Below the pieces are notes generated by a model. It made no database searches. It was not told the origin of the DNA and saw only the letters and a program-made list of their open reading frames with translations. Positions 1 through 11,071 of a stretch of DNA of 64,000 nucleotides are shown piece after piece. The translations under genes and the position numbers were made by a program. The stretch comes from Heracleum sosnowskyi. Lineage: Eukaryota > Streptophyta > Magnoliopsida > Apiales > Apiaceae. Positions within the stretch are counted from its first letter, which is position 1. Each line of letters begins with the position of its first letter. The DNA lies in assembly GCA_030848705.1 (NCBI GenBank), contig CM061238.1, forward strand, positions 80,252,685-80,316,684. The letters are read 5' to 3'.

Positions 1-1243
1 GATCCGGGGTCAGGAATCTGGGTTGTCACGCTCCATCAATTATACAATACCTGCATTACTTACAACATTCTAATAATACAACTCCAAAGACCCCAATCAC
101 TTGTGCACACACACACAAGTTATAACCTTGGAAATGAGAAACAAAAGTAACATTTGTTATTACAAATCAAATGTACTAACCAGGATCTCATCTATTATTT
201 ACAACCTCTACCTGAAGTTACAATAATAGACCTCACCGTTCTATACAAGGTTTATTAATACAAACCTACTCGAAAATAATTCTTACTAATTCAAGCTGCA
301 ACTATTCTGCTAACTCCGGCAGTATCCATCTTGCTGAGCTAACTCAAGGGTGGTCTCTCCATTCCCTTAATCTCGTAATACGGGGTGAATCGACAATGTT
401 TTCTTCATGCTGAAAGTTTTAATAAAGCAAGAATGAGCTAATAGCGCTCAGCAAGAAATCTATCCCAGTTTAAATATTTAAACCTTTAAGGTAGATAATC
501 CATATAGGATCAAAGTTTTAACACTACTAGGGTTTGACCCCAAAATAGTATACAGTTCAAAATACTGTATGACTTATAATCATACTCAAATACTCTCGTA
601 AATCATTTAGAAATCCTTGGTACCAATATAATAAACCAAGTCTCAAAACATATCTTTTTAAAATAGATATTAACGTTGGAATCAAGGCTTAAAGCCTATC
701 CATTGATTCAAAATACTATACAGTTCAACATACTGTATATCTTAAATACCTCCTCAACATATATATACGCATATCTATTTAGATATCTCATATTGTTCAA
801 AACACTGTAAAATATCAGTAATGAACACCTTTTTGAAGCTGTTGTGTTGTGATATATATAAAAACAAGAATGAGCACTAAAGCTCAACAATAACATATAT
901 AGCGGCTTATATAAAGCTCTGCAAGCTCATATATCATTTGCAACATTTGAAATCTCATTCGTATACAGAATGATGTTTAGAGTAACCTTTTTGTCAAAAC
1001 ATGCCTTACAGTTCAAATACTGAATGAGGAACATCATTGTTCAATCACTGTCACATTATCGGTAACTCAGCACCTAGGCTTTCGTTACAATGTGCAGCAC
1101 AATTCCAAGTGGAAGAAGGGGACATTCTGGAACACCCGATACATGGTGATCAACAGCTGTATCGTAACATACTTCTCTACTAGTAGAAGGACGCTTTCCT
1201 GTTCGGTTATCACCTTGGCCGCGTTCGGGCCCATTGCGCTATA

Positions 1244-1391
1244 AGGTCACTACATCGGCACCTGTTTCATTGCCGTGAAAGCCTTTGCACGCAAGGTCAC
1301 TACCTCAGCGCCTGTTTCATCACTGGGAAAGCCTTGATAATTATGGTCACTACCCCGGCACCCGTTTTATTGCCGTGTAAGCCCTTCCAGT
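1244..1391. repeat. Three imperfect copies of a ~50-bp tandem repeat
   Basis: Copies begin with GGTCACTAC at 1244, 1294 and 1345, a period of 50-51 bp. Each continues with a C/G-rich stretch (for example GGCACCTGTTTCATTGCCG) and AAGCC. The block is much richer in G+C than its surroundings. No function is evident. Confidence 0.75.
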
Positions 1392-1900
1392 CCCAGATGA
1401 AAAATCAATGAAACGGGAATCGGAATTTAATCCTGATTCCCCCAAGTACATAATACTTGTCAAAACTTTGCAACAGTTCAGATTTTCTTACTCCAGAATA
1501 TTTGAAAGGAGTAAGTCACAATGTGGGTTGACATCAGTCAACGAAACAACAAACGTTTACCAAGTATTTTGGAAATCATGACCTGGGAGTTTTTGTAAAA
1601 CATCTTTAGTTCTGATAATTCAGAACCCAAAATATACTCACTTTCAATGAAATAGACAAGTGAAATCATATGTTCACTTCCTGGAATTGATTCCCAATTT
1701 CTGATAATTTCAAAAATCATAGTCATCAATTGAGACAAATAATTAAAGTAGTTGGGAACCCCTACTATACTCAAATAAATATTCTTGAGATCATAAATTA
1801 TTTTAAATAACTATTGGAACCTTACGTAATATTTAAATACGGTTCTATGATTTTTAAATCATATTTGGAATATTTAATAAATATTCAAATAATAATTATT

Positions 1901-2063
1901 GAATTATTATTCAATAAAATTCTACTTAAGTGAATATCCAAAATAATATTCACTTAATTAAATAAATATTTAAATAATAAATATTGAATTATTATTCAAT
2001 ATAATTCCACTTAAGTGAATGTCCAAAATAATATTCACTTAATTAAATAAATATTCAAATAAT
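1901..2063. repeat. 85-bp tandem duplication containing an inverted repeat
   Basis: The sequence starting GAATTATTATTCAAT at 1901 recurs at 1986 with only a few substitutions. Each copy contains arms TTAAGTGAATAT and ATATTCACTTAA separated by a short AT-rich loop, so each could form a hairpin. The surrounding DNA is extremely AT-rich. Confidence 0.8.
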
Positions 2064-2405
2064 ATGTAATAATATTATTTAAATATCTCACATTAAATAT
2101 CCAATAATATATATATATATATATATATTGGAATATTTAATCAACATTTTAAAATATAGCTGTCCTTGGAACCCTCCAGCTTCTGACAGTATAATCAAGA
2201 CAAAATAATAGATTGGACTCCCAGTCTAATGTTTTAAAATCATCGTACGAGTGTTCTACCCTTAGAGCCTTTAAAAACCTCGGTTTATATCTAGTATTTA
2301 CATAGCATATAAACCCTATATCTCACAAACCTTTTTATCAAAAGCATAATCAGTTATAATCCTCTTTACAGCATTATAGCATTATATAACATAATCACAA
2401 CATTA

Positions 2406-2810
2406 AAAATACAACCGCATCTTATACGATGTATGGTTTGAAAACTTGCATGCATCTATCATATGCATATACTATAGTTTCAACAGTTTTAAAATACAAC
2501 CACATTTATATACGATGTATGGTTTCAAAACTTACATGCATCTATCATATGCATATACTATAGTTTCAACAGTTTTAAAATACAACCACATCTATATACG
2601 ATGTATGGTTTGAAAACTTGCATGCATCTATCATATGCATATACTATAGTTTCAACAGTTTTAAAATACAACCACATCTATATACGATGTATGGTTTGAA
2701 AACTTACATGCATCTATCATATGCATATACTATAATTTCAACAGTTTTAAATACAACCACATCTATATACGATGTAAGGTTTGAAAACTGGTATGCATCT
2801 ATCATATGCA
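2406..2810. repeat. Minisatellite, 85-86 bp unit, about 4.7 copies
   Basis: Units start with AAAATACAACC near 2406, 2491, 2577 and 2663, and with AAATACAACC near 2748. The last unit breaks down near 2810. Every unit carries ACGATGTATGGTTT, the palindromic ATGCAT and ATATGCATAT words, and TTTCAACAG. Units are nearly identical, which points to recent unequal exchange or slippage. A 76-codon open frame through the array is a by-product of the repeat and is not annotated as a gene. Confidence 0.9.
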
Positions 2811-3797
2811 ATCATCAGTATAAGAAATTGAAACATAGCATGGAATGAGAAAACTTGCCTTGAGTCCTTGGTTGTTAGGGGTTCGAGAATTTGCCGGGAA
2901 ATCTATAAACAAAGAAATACTCGATCAGTCCCCTAGCGTAACCATTTAAAGTGCCATTAAGTTAAGCACTAACGTTTTATTAACGAACATAAAATGTCTC
3001 GCTCTTGGTCACTTATAACCTCATGACATTCCTTAAACTCTTAAGTCAAAAGTTTGGTTGATAATCCATTCACAAAACCCAAGTACTTTACCATTACTAA
3101 ACTCAGGGTTTAAACTATCCCCGTAAGGGTATTTCACTTGCGCAACTTTGATTCTCGCATTTTTATAAAATCGAAAAATCATCTTTTTAACACGAAACCT
3201 TCTCGGTTCCCTTCCTAACTGTCCATACTATTATTCACCTTAGTATCATGACCTATTTCCATTTTTTAAAGGGCTTGATCACAAGCTCAAAGTTCTTATA
3301 GTGAACTACTTAGTTATCCGAAACCGCTTTCACTAAAACGGGTGTTTCTCCTAAACCGTAAATCGAAACGATACGATTCTTTCGCCAAAACAAACTACAA
3401 AACAGAGTCTACATGATCATGGTCAGAAAGCATTTTTGTTATTCCTAGAAGGTAACCGTGGTCTCTGTCTAACTTTCTAAGGAAAATCCGACATGGTAAC
3501 GACGCTTAATCGTGATTCCCGTGTTTAAAACACTTCAATCAATCCATTAACACAACCAAACCATCAATACTTCTCATTCATCATCTAAACTAACCCATGA
3601 TCTTTAACCAACAAGTCAAAACCAACATCTACAAGATCATCCATCAAAACAACCACTTAATCATTCATCACAACCAAGATTCATCATCTTATTCATACTA
3701 ACATAAACTATCATCAAACTAACCATAATAATCAAATTATAACTAAAGGTTGGAGATGTTTATACCTTCCTTGATGCTTGGTAAAGACTATCAAGAG

Positions 3798-3805
3798 CTT
3801 ATATA
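3798..3805 (-). promoter_or_regulatory. Candidate TATA box of the minus-strand LTR
   Basis: The minus strand reads TATATAAG, followed downstream (lower coordinates) by a less AT-rich stretch. Its position inside the proposed LTR would suit a U3/R promoter. The call rests only on the motif and the context. Confidence 0.3.
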
Positions 3806-4740
3806 TCCTTGCTTGATCCTTAAACATCCTTAACAAGCCTTAAACTTCAAGAACAAATCAAGAACACTAAAAGTTACTATTCAAAACACTATTCATGCTC
3901 ATCTTATAATCAAGATTTGGATATGATATCATCCATGGATGAAGCTAGGATTAAGAGATTACCTTAGTTTGGAAATATGGAAGCTTTAGAATCCATCCTT
4001 GCAATTTTTGGAGAAGTGGAAGTGGTAGCAAAAATCTTAAGACTTTGAAGATACTATTTTGGCCGAAAGTTTCTTGCTCTTCTTATTCTTCCTTCTTGAT
4101 TTTTCTTTTCTTTTCCTTTTTGTCCAATAAATTCCTAATTAGATGCATCCAATTTTGTGTGGTTTTGGTTGAGTTTTGTCACCCAAGGACACATGTCAAG
4201 CTATTGTGGTTTGTGTGGTGAAAGTGGTGACAAGGTGGTGATTCATCACCCTGACATCACTTTGTCATCACCTATGTCATCCTCCTTGAAAGGCATATGC
4301 AATAGCCTATTTGTAATTCGAGGATTCTACTCAACTTAAACAAGAATGTAATAAGTAAATATTAGATTAAAGGTCACAGGAATCTCAGAGAGTTTTATTT
4401 GTCAAGAGAATGGAGTATTAAAGTCATCTACAGACTTGAAATTATTCTACATTGAAAGAAGTTCAATTTATTGTTCAAGCCTCAGTGAACTATTCAAGAA
4501 AGTGGATTTACTACAATGACAGAGATTTCCAGTTGGTGACAGAAGAAGTACAGGATACAGAGTTTATTCAAAGCAAAAGAAAAGAAGCCACAGCTTTAAA
4601 TGTTTTAAAGATGAAGAATTATCATTGAAGTCAGTTATTCATGAACCAGACAGTGCATCGAATGACGACATCAATCAGTGGAATTAAATCATCTATATTC
4701 AGTGGTTTTCAGAAGATAGAGGAATGCAAGGATTTTAAGT

Positions 4741-4830
4741 TATCTTCTTTTAATTAATTAAATTATTAATCAATTTAATTAATAAATTAATTCTTTCAGA
4801 ATTAATTTATTTATTAAATTAATTAATTTA
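4741..4830. repeat. AT-rich inverted repeat in the Sire-1 5' LTR
   Basis: Arms built from TTAATTAATAAATTAATTCT and its near complement flank a tiny TTC loop around 4799. They could extrude as a long hairpin in DNA or fold in RNA. The same structure is in the 3' LTR near 13682-13772, so it was part of the element when it inserted. Confidence 0.7.
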
Positions 4831-4925
4831 GTTGTTTAAATTATTTATTAAATTGATTCTAGAAAAGAATTAACTTAATTTAGAATTTAAATTAACTAAT
4901 TTGATTAAAGGGAATTAATTTAATA

Positions 4926-5300
4926 CTGTATGACCTGAACTAGTTCTCTGTATGACCTGCCCTGTATAGGTCATACCGTGTTTTTTATAGGTCATACCGA
5001 GTTCTGTTGCTAGGTCATACCGTGTTTTGTATAGGTCATACCATACAATTCTGCCAGGTCATACAAGTTACTTTCCCAGGTTCTACCGAGAGTTGGTGGA
5101 AGAACAGCAGGTCATACCAAACAGTTTTTGAAGGTTCTATTGGATGTAGCAGGTTCTACCGAGAGTTGGTGGAAGAACAGCAGGTCATACCAAACAGTTT
5201 TTGAAGGTTCTATTGGATGTAGCAGGTTCTACCGAGCAGAATTCTCAGGTCATACAAGTGTATGAATTGTTTTTATTAAATCTTTATGATTTAATTAACA
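4926..5300 (+). promoter_or_regulatory. Array of AGGTCATACC-like words in the Sire-1 LTR
   Basis: About ten copies of AGGTCATACC/AGGTCATACA, plus the variant AGGTTCTACCG and two copies in reverse orientation (GTATGACCTG near 4927 and 4951), occur in roughly 370 bp. The array is repeated in the 3' LTR at about 13864-14180. The arrangement suggests binding sites for a transcription factor or an element-encoded protein; that role is inference. Confidence 0.6.
5078..5223 (+). repeat. 73-bp tandem duplication present in one LTR only
   Basis: Copies lie at 5078-5150 and 5151-5223 and are identical, each starting AGGTTCTACCGAGAG. A partial third copy (AGGTTCTACCGAG) follows at 5224. The 3' LTR has a single copy. 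The length difference between the LTRs (1534 against 1461) is exactly this unit, so the duplication arose after insertion. Confidence 0.95.
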
Positions 5301-5822
5301 GGTCATACAAGGCAGAAGCATTTGTATTAATCCGAGACAGTACACACAGCAGAACATTATTACATTATCAAAAACAGCAGAACCATTTCCTCTCAAGAAC
5401 AAAAGAAGAAAGCATTTGATCTCATTTCTTCTCAAGCAATTAATTCTAGTTTGTATTGTTAAATCCAAACCACTAGAAGTTGATTACTTGTATTGCTTTG
5501 ATTATCTAGCGGATTTTTATCCCTAGAATTTATCTCGAACTTGCTTTTAGCATTTGATCTTTTTATTACAAATATTAGAAAAGTTCATGTCGAATTTATT
5601 CTAAATTTGTATTAATTAGTTTGAGATAAATACTTTGTAATCCTTATTGTATTTGCAACACCCTTCAAGTTTAATATAGTTTATATTTAACTTGAATTCT
5701 GTTTCATTTATATTCCGCATTAATTTGTTCTTAATTGTTAAATTATTCAAAGAACAAATTTCGATAAAACGGTATAGTTTGTATTCAACCCCCCTTCTAC
5801 AAACTTATCAGGACCTAACAAT

Positions 5823-5834
5823 TGGCATCAGAGC
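5823..5834 (+). promoter_or_regulatory. Sire-1 primer binding site, initiator-Met tRNA type
   Basis: TGGCATCAGAGC starts two bases after the LTR. It matches the usual plant Copia primer site TGGTATCAGAGC, complementary to the 3' end of initiator methionine tRNA, with one mismatch. It primes minus-strand DNA synthesis. Confidence 0.85.
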
Positions 5835-5921
5835 CTTTTGATTGATATACAAATCAAAGATCCAATTGTTTGAGATTTTTTTTTAACTCTGAAATTTTTA
5901 TTTTTCTAAAAATCTCAAAAG

Positions 5922-7817
5922 ATGTCTACTACACAGAAAGTGGCTACAGTAAAAATCCCAATGTTCAGCAAGGAGCACTATCCTATGTGGAAGAAGAAGA
6001 TGCTCTTGTTTCTTCAAGTGGTTAATGTTGAATATCTTGAAGTGCTGAAGAATGGACCAAGAATTCCTATGTTTGTTGAGAAAGAGCTAATAGAGAATGA
6101 TGTTGTTACTAGGGCTGCTAGGATATACCCTAAGGATCCCAAGGACTACACTTCTGCAGAAAAAGAAGATGTTGCCTTGGATGCCTGTCTACAGTTGATA
6201 CTAATTGATTGTCTTGATCCAATCATGCATAATCATATTTTAAAATGTGTCTCTGCCAAACACATTTGGGATACGATTGAAATAATCAATGAAGGGACAG
6301 AGGAAGTCAGAGAGAATAAGATGGAAATTCTCACCTCTTCATATGAGCACTTCAGATCAAATCCAAGGGAAGGAAGAGTGGTTAGTATGTCTACTTCACT
6401 GGTAGCTGGAGTCCCACAGAAACAGGAAGCGAAGGTTGTTCTACCTTCCAGTCCTAACAAGGATGTAATTGTAGCTGAATATGGTGTTACATCTACAAGT
6501 CAATCTGGTGGTGATTTTTATTCTATGGAGGAGCTTGAACAGTTGGAAGATGAGTCTATGGCCTGGGTAGTGAAGAAGTTTGGAAACTTCAGGTTCAGGA
6601 GAAATCCTAGTTTCAAGTTCAAGACATATGCTGACGAATACCAGACAGGTGGTTCTTCATCCTCAAATAGCACAAGGGGTGGCTATAAAACAGGGATGGT
6701 TGAGAAGAACAAGTCTAAAGAAAAGAGCTGGGATGATACATACAGTGAAGATGAAGAAGTTGGGAATCTTGCACTCATGGCAATAGGAGACAAACTCTTT
6801 GAGTCCATGTTATCTCCACCCAACATGTCTAAGGTAAAATTCACTGACACTGAAATGATTCATCATCTTGGTGGCACCATAAGTTGTGCACGCACTGAAA
6901 ATGATAGAATAATTCTTTTAAACACAAATCTTGAAAAGGAAATAAAAGAATTAAAACTAGTGCATATCAATCAAGATGAACTTACTAATAAGGTAGCAGT
7001 TCTTGAGAAAAGGGTTAAATTGTATCAACAACTGGAAACCATTCTCAAAGATCAGATTAGTGAGCTTAAGACCAAAGCTAATGCTTATTTCAGTTCTTGT
7101 AAGACTGCTAAAGAAATTCTCAATAAGCAAGCTGTTGGTAATCATGTCAGTATAGGGTATGATTATAATGAGGCTATTGGACTGCTTGGAATTAATTCCC
7201 CTTGTAGATTCAAATCTGAAGGAAAGGTCGTTCCATATATACTTAAGGGTATTGAAACACCCTTCTGTAAGGAGTCTGAGGCAGAGCCTATGAATGAATA
7301 CTCTATCATTATTGCTGAGGAGATTCATGAAGAAGATATTTCTTTGGAAGCTGAACAGTCCAAAAAGTGTATATCTGATATTCCAGTCAAAGTTGCTACA
7401 ACTAAAAAGACTAAATCAGGTATCCATAAGTTGGATCAAAACAACTGTAGAACTAACATGCCTGCTGTTAATTCTTCTCATAAAGCATGTGGTGTGATTA
7501 ATTGCATGTCTTGTGCTTTCAATGTTATGTATGCTTATTTTAATCGTAAGCATGTATCTAGTGATAAGACTGCTCCACGTCAACATGTTAATAATAAGAA
7601 GCATGTTAAAGCAAAGACTACTAGTCCTCCTCAGACTAGAGTGGATTCATTTATCCCTAAGCCTACTCAGAAATGTGTTAAGGCTGGCTATAAATGGAAA
7701 CGCTCTTATGTGAAAGAGGTTGAAGTAGTTTTAGCTAAAAATGTTGTTTTGCCTGACAAAGGCCAGTTCTTTAAGTATGCCGGACCCAATCAATTTTGGG
7801 CTCCGAAGAAGGTCTAA
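5922..7817 (+). CDS. Sire-1 Gag, internally deleted (631 aa)
   Basis: This is the capsid-type Gag of a Sirevirus-like Copia element and would assemble cytoplasmic particles. The N-terminus (VKIPMFSKEHYPMWKKKM, near residues 10-27) and the segment EGTEEVRENKMEIL match the Sire-2 Gag in this window. After about residue 150 the long helical capsid half found in Sire-2 is missing. Where Sire-2 has its first zinc knuckle (CFNCGMLGHFAGDC), Sire-1 jumps from NKSKEKS to SEDEEVGNLALMA, so no CX2CX4HX4C motif remains, while a later coiled-coil-like segment (about 320-390) is kept. The frame stays open throughout. The start is the first ATG in the frame about 90 bp after the primer site. The ORF stops in the 0 frame and pol continues in the -1 frame. 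Confidence 0.9.
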   Translation: MSTTQKVATVKIPMFSKEHYPMWKKKMLLFLQVVNVEYLEVLKNGPRIPMFVEKELIENDVVTRAARIYPKDPKDYTSAEKEDVALDACLQLILIDCLDPIMHNHILKCVSAKHIWDTIEIINEGTEEVRENKMEILTSSYEHFRSNPREGRVVSMSTSLVAGVPQKQEAKVVLPSSPNKDVIVAEYGVTSTSQSGGDFYSMEELEQLEDESMAWVVKKFGNFRFRRNPSFKFKTYADEYQTGGSSSSNSTRGGYKTGMVEKNKSKEKSWDDTYSEDEEVGNLALMAIGDKLFESMLSPPNMSKVKFTDTEMIHHLGGTISCARTENDRIILLNTNLEKEIKELKLVHINQDELTNKVAVLEKRVKLYQQLETILKDQISELKTKANAYFSSCKTAKEILNKQAVGNHVSIGYDYNEAIGLLGINSPCRFKSEGKVVPYILKGIETPFCKESEAEPMNEYSIIIAEEIHEEDISLEAEQSKKCISDIPVKVATTKKTKSGIHKLDQNNCRTNMPAVNSSHKACGVINCMSCAFNVMYAYFNRKHVSSDKTAPRQHVNNKKHVKAKTTSPPQTRVDSFIPKPTQKCVKAGYKWKRSYVKEVEVVLAKNVVLPDKGQFFKYAGPNQFWAPKKV

Positions 7818-10800
7818 TCAATTTGATATTGCAGGGAGTTAAACAGGTAAACCGTGTTATATGGATTCTTGACAGTGGATGTTCAAGGCATATGACCGAA
7901 GATAGAGCCCTGCTATCAGATTTGGTTGAGAAAGCTGGCCCAGTAGTTACCTTTGGAGATAATAGCAAGGGTATTACGAAAGGATATGGCTGTTTGAAGT
8001 ACGGAAATGTTATCATTGAAGATGTTTCTTTTGTGGAAGGTCTGAAGTTCAATCTTCTCAGCATCAGTCATTTCTGTGACAGAGGATATGTTGTTTCCTT
8101 TGAAAGAGAGAAGTGTCAGATCCTTCACAAGAAGAATGGAAAGCCTGCTCTTCAAGGAGTAAGGAAAGGTGACTTGTTCATAGCTGATCTGAACTCGGGA
8201 TTCAAAGATGAAGTTAATTGTTTTTATGTTAAAGCTTCATCAGATGATAGTTGGCTATGGCACAAGAAGATGTCTCACCTTAACTTCAAAACCATGAACT
8301 CTTTAGTCAAGAGGGAATTGGTTAGAGGTTTGCCTCAGATGGAATTTACACAGGAAGGACTGTGTGAGGCATGTCAGAAAGGAAAGTCAAAGAAAGCTTC
8401 TCACAAGGGCACTGACACATCATCAATAACTGAACCTCTTCAGCTACTGCACATGGATTTGTTTGGTCCAGTTAATGTGATGTCTATGTCAAAGAAGCAA
8501 TATGCACTTGTGATTGTTGATGACTTTTCAAAATATACATGGGTTTTATTCCTACATTCCAAGGATGAGACCCCATACCTGGTGATTGGCCATATAAAGT
8601 TGATTGAGCTGGATTCTAGATTCCCTGTTAGAGCCATAAGGTCAGATAATGGTACTGAATTCAAGAATGCCATTCTAAATGACTTTTGTGCTGATAAAGG
8701 AATAACAAGACAGTATTCTGCCCCTAGAACTCCTCAACAAAATGCAGTAGTGGAAAAAAAGAATCGTACATTGATTGAAGCTGCAAGGACTATGTTAAGT
8801 GAGTCCAAACTTCCAACGTACTTTTGGGCTGAAGCAGCGAATACAGCTTGTTATACTCAGAATCGAACTTTAATCAACAAGGACTTAATGAAGACTCCGT
8901 ATGAGATCATGAACAACAAGAAACCAACTGTCAAATACTTTCATGTATTTGGAGCAAAATGCTTTGTGCTTTTAGATGACAATGTGAAACGTGGCAAGTT
9001 TGATGCAAAGGCACAAGAAGCTATTTTTGTTGGTTATTCCAGAAGATCTTACAGGGTCTACTTGGTTGGCAGTCACACAGTAAAGGAAAGTGTCAATGTT
9101 ACTTTTGATGACACTAAATTCCCTAATATCCAAACAGCAGATTCATCTGAGAAAATGAAGTTTGATAACTTGCCAGACTCAGATTCAGATGATGAAGCCC
9201 CACCTGAAGTTATTGCTGGTAATGATAATAACAATGATGATAATGATCATGGTGATGGTGGTGGAAACACTGGTAACAATGGAGATACCACCAACACTGG
9301 AGAAGAATCATCAAGGGAATCAAACAATAACTCAGGGGGAGCAAATGAAGGATCAACTAGTCACTCACAACATCAAAGTGAAATTCAAGGCGAATCATCA
9401 AGATCAAATCTTCCAAGACAGACTGTATGGAATAAAGCTCATCCTTTTGAGCTTATCATTGGTGATCCAGATGTTGGAGTTAAAACTAGAAGTGCTTCTC
9501 AGAATGAATGTCATTTCTCAGCATTTTTATCTAAAATGGAGCCAAAGAAAATTGAGGAAGCACTGACTGATCCAGATTGGGTGATTGCTATGCAAGATGA
9601 ACTCAATCAATTTGAACAACAGCAAGTCTGGAAGCCGGTACCCAGGCCAAAGAACAAGAAAGTAGTTGGTACTAGATGGGTATACAGGAACAAGCTAGAT
9701 GAGGATGGCATTGTTACTAGGAACAAGGCAAGACTGGTTGCACAAGGGTATTCTCAAGCTGAAGGCATTGATTATGATGAAACCTATGCACCAGTAGCTC
9801 GACTTGAGGCCATCAGGATGTTCTTAGCATTTGCTGCTTACTCCAATTTTAAAGTCTATCAAATGGATGTTAAGAGTGCATTCCTGAATGGTGAGCTTGA
9901 TGAAGAAGTGTATGTGGAACAGCCCCCTGGCTTTGAAAATCAGGAGCTGCTGGACTTTGTGTACTTTCTCTTCAAGGCTATCTATGGTCTCAAACAAGCC
10001 CCAAGAAAATGGTATGACACTCTCTCTGGTTTTTTTTTAGAAAATGGTTTTGTTAGAGGTATCATAGACAAAACTCTTTTTTCAAAGAAACACAAAAGTG
10101 ATATGATATTAGTCCAAGTCTATGTGGATGACATCATATTTGGGTCTACTAATGATAATCTCTGTAAGAGATTTGCTGAGCTTATGCAGAGTAAGTTTGA
10201 AATGAGTATGATGGGTGAGCTGAAGTTCTTTCTTGGATTACAAGTAAGTCAAAGGTCAAATGGTATATTTATTTGTCAATCCAAGTATCTCAAAGAACTC
10301 CTCAAGAAGTATCACATGGAGGATTCAGCATCAGCAAGGACTCCATCTTCAACAGCCATCAAACTTGGAGCTTCTGACAAATCTATCAAGGTAGATATTA
10401 CAAGCTACAGAGGTATGATTGGCTCCTTACTCTATCTTACTGCTAGTAGACCAGATATTATGTATGCTACATGCTTGTGTGCAAGGTTCCAAGCGGACCC
10501 TAGAGATTTACATCTCGTTGCTGTTAAAAGAATCTTGAGATATCTTAAGGGTACACCTAATCTAGGTATCTGGTACCCTAAAGATTCTGGTTTTAATCTT
10601 GTTGGATATACAGATTCTGATTATGCAGGTAGTGTTGTGGATAGAAAGAGTACCTCTGGGAGTTGTCAATTCCTAGGAGGTAGGTTGATTTCCTGGTATA
10701 GCAAGAAACAGCAAACAGTTTCCAATTCAACAGCATAAGCTGAATATATTGCTGCTGGAAGCTGTTGTGCTCAGATCTTATGGATAAGGAATCAATTAAA

Positions 10801-11071
10801 GGACTATGGCTTTGCATTAGACAAAATTCCCATTTTTTGTGATAATACAAGTGCCATAGCAATCTCCAACAACCCTGTGCAGCACTCGAGAACGAAGCAC
10901 ATTGATATCAGGTATCATTTTATCAGAGAGCATGTCATGAATGGAACTGTGGAGTTACACTTTGTACCCACAGAAGAACAGACTGCAGATATATTCACTA
11001 AATCTGTTGACGAATCCACATTTATCAAGTTAGTTGGTAAATTGGGTATGTTAAACAGTCTTAGTGATTAA
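7796..11071 (+). pseudogene. Sire-1 Pol with one nonsense codon in RNase H
   Basis: This is a Copia-order polyprotein with no ATG at its start; it is in the -1 frame relative to gag and overlaps it by 22 nt. Visible parts in order are: aspartic protease (LDSGCSRHMT, near residue 25), integrase zinc-binding part (HKKMSHLNF then CEACQKGK), integrase core (MDLFGPVNV, RSDNGTEFKN, VVEKKNRTL), a D/G/N-rich acidic linker near 450-540, reverse transcriptase (YVDDIIFGS near 776), and RNase H (YTDSDYAG). A TAA at 10736-10738 falls in the STAEAEY motif where Sire-2 has a Glu codon. The same frame then runs on to 11071 through CDNTSAIAI and VQHSRTKHIDI. Apart from that one base change the protein looks full length. 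Confidence 0.92.

Larger units (their letters stand above)
1..4286 (-). mobile_element. Probable long LTR or LTR-element remnant, part 1 (interrupted by Sire-1)
   Basis: No coding region is visible here. Removing Sire-1 and one CTCCT copy joins this segment to 14690-15178, whose minus-strand start reads TGTAATAACCCCAAATTTTG. That is the kind of terminus seen on Ty3-type (Tekay/Del-like) plant LTRs; this match is from memory and is inference. The segment has a minus-strand TATA-like box (3798-3805), three kinds of tandem repeat and AT-rich stretches with an (AT)n run near 2107-2129. The left boundary is not visible and the unit may continue beyond the window. It could instead be a non-autonomous element or ordinary repeat-rich intergenic DNA. 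Confidence 0.4.
4287..5820 (+). repeat. Sire-1 5' LTR (1534 bp)
   Basis: It begins TGAAAGGC and ends ACCTAACA. It is exactly 73 bp longer than the 3' LTR because one 73-bp segment is doubled (5078-5223). It contains an AT-rich hairpin, an array of AGGTCATACC-like words, and near its end a C-tract (TTCAACCCCCCTTCTACAA) shared with the other Sirevirus-like LTRs in this window. Confidence 0.95.

Noticed and set aside
2406..2810. Minisatellite considered as a CRISPR array
   Set aside because: Units are continuous near-identical tandem repeats with no unique spacers, in a plant genome.
2618..2848. 76-codon open frame at 2618-2848
   Set aside because: It runs through the 85-86-bp minisatellite and is a by-product of the repeat.
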